Assembly: GCF_041765605.1 (NCBI RefSeq)
Contig: NZ_CP168900.1
Coordinates: forward strand, 2,310,001 to 2,374,000
Source: Listeria monocytogenes
GTDB taxonomy: Bacteria; Bacillota; Bacilli; Lactobacillales; Listeriaceae
Length of the DNA stretch: 64,000 nt
Direction of reading: 5' to 3'
The position numbers and the translations under genes are program-made. The notes under the pieces are model-generated. The model ran no database searches and was not told the DNA's origin. It was given only the letters and a program-made list of their open reading frames with translations. Below are positions 63,930 to 64,000 of the stretch, in pieces (position 1 is the first letter of the stretch; each line of letters begins with the position of its first letter).

Positions 63930-64000
63930 TTAAAGACCTTCCTTTGTGTTTATTTGGCATATATGTTGTCCATCGAAGAAATATAAATAAGCTGCAGCGA
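63930..64000 (-). CDS. addA: 3' end of the helicase-nuclease subunit gene addA (partial)
   Basis: The frame open to the window edge ends in AAAYLYFFDGQHICQINTKEGL before TAA at 63932-63930. The YLYFF motif and the position just upstream of yisK-yisL fit the C-terminus of AddA, whose gene lies here in Listeria. Only about 22 codons are visible, so the call rests largely on context. Confidence 0.6.
   Translation of the reverse strand, partial: AAAYLYFFDGQHICQINTKEGL

Overview
The window is a low-GC Firmicute chromosome segment that I assign to Listeria, most likely L. monocytogenes or a very close relative. The basis is protein-level recognition plus gene order: ohrA-ohrR, fabF-fabH, GW autolysin, gpmA, clpB, hemH-hemE, ecsAB/hit, prsA, yhaMNO, fumC, a class A PBP, quiR and its operon, an arpJ-type transporter, and an LhrA-like sRNA next to a PfpI-family gene. 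It corresponds to the region I know as roughly lmo2199 to lmo2267. It looks like ordinary core genome: I found no IS element, prophage, integrase, tRNA, rRNA or CRISPR array.

Layout. 1-4.5 kb: organic peroxide resistance (ohrA partial, ohrR), fatty acid initiation/elongation (fabF, fabH, with a FapR-type operator) and a secreted GW-module muramidase. 4.8-11.5 kb: small membrane protein, phosphoglycerate mutase, ClpB with a CtsR box, BI-1 family protein, HAD phosphatase, GNAT and HTH proteins. 11.6-19 kb: haem synthesis (hemH, hemE) divergent from an IsdG/HmoB-type haem monooxygenase, then EcsAB, Hit, YtxH-like, DUF3267 and PrsA. 19-31.4 kb (all minus): yhaM-yhaN-yhaO, yheA, yheB, fumC, an ABC operon resembling Bacillus yxlEFG, and a class A PBP. 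31.7-34.7 kb (plus): a cysteine-less ArsC/LMW-phosphatase-fold protein behind a SigB-type promoter, a CDF transporter, and a CorC/HlyC-family membrane protein behind a long leader.

34.7-42.2 kb: quinate/shikimate-type catabolic island: LysR regulator (QuiR), 3-dehydroshikimate dehydratase-like TIM barrel, OYE-type Fe-S flavoprotein, AroE-type dehydrogenase and two MFS transporters. 42.3-44.6 kb: GntR-ABC operon. 44.7-48.7 kb: an alkylation-repair neighbourhood (Ogt, Ada/AraC fusion, AlkD-like) with a pseudouridine synthase, VOC protein and aldo/keto reductase. 49.1-57.4 kb: PhoU-like/PiT phosphate transport, a binding protein-permease fusion with its ATPase, aminotransferase, beta-PGM-like HAD, PurR-controlled purine permease, small membrane protein and a DJ-1/PfpI protein. 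57.4-64 kb: the sRNA, small coiled-coil membrane protein, orphan PTS IIA, GNAT, a SufT/MIP18-type protein behind a Fur-type box, alpha/beta hydrolase, Cof-type HAD, YitT, YisL, YisK and the 3' end of addA.

The observations I would look at first are: the 214-nt leader of the CorC/HlyC gene (strong promoter, five-codon upstream ORF, duplicated start-site sequence); the ArsC homologue that has lost every catalytic cysteine; near-identical 11-bp/9-nt hairpins after two genes of the qui island; the perfect palindrome over the yxlEFG-like promoter; and the Fur-type box in front of the SufT-like gene. I did not find a clearly new multi-gene defence or biosynthetic system.
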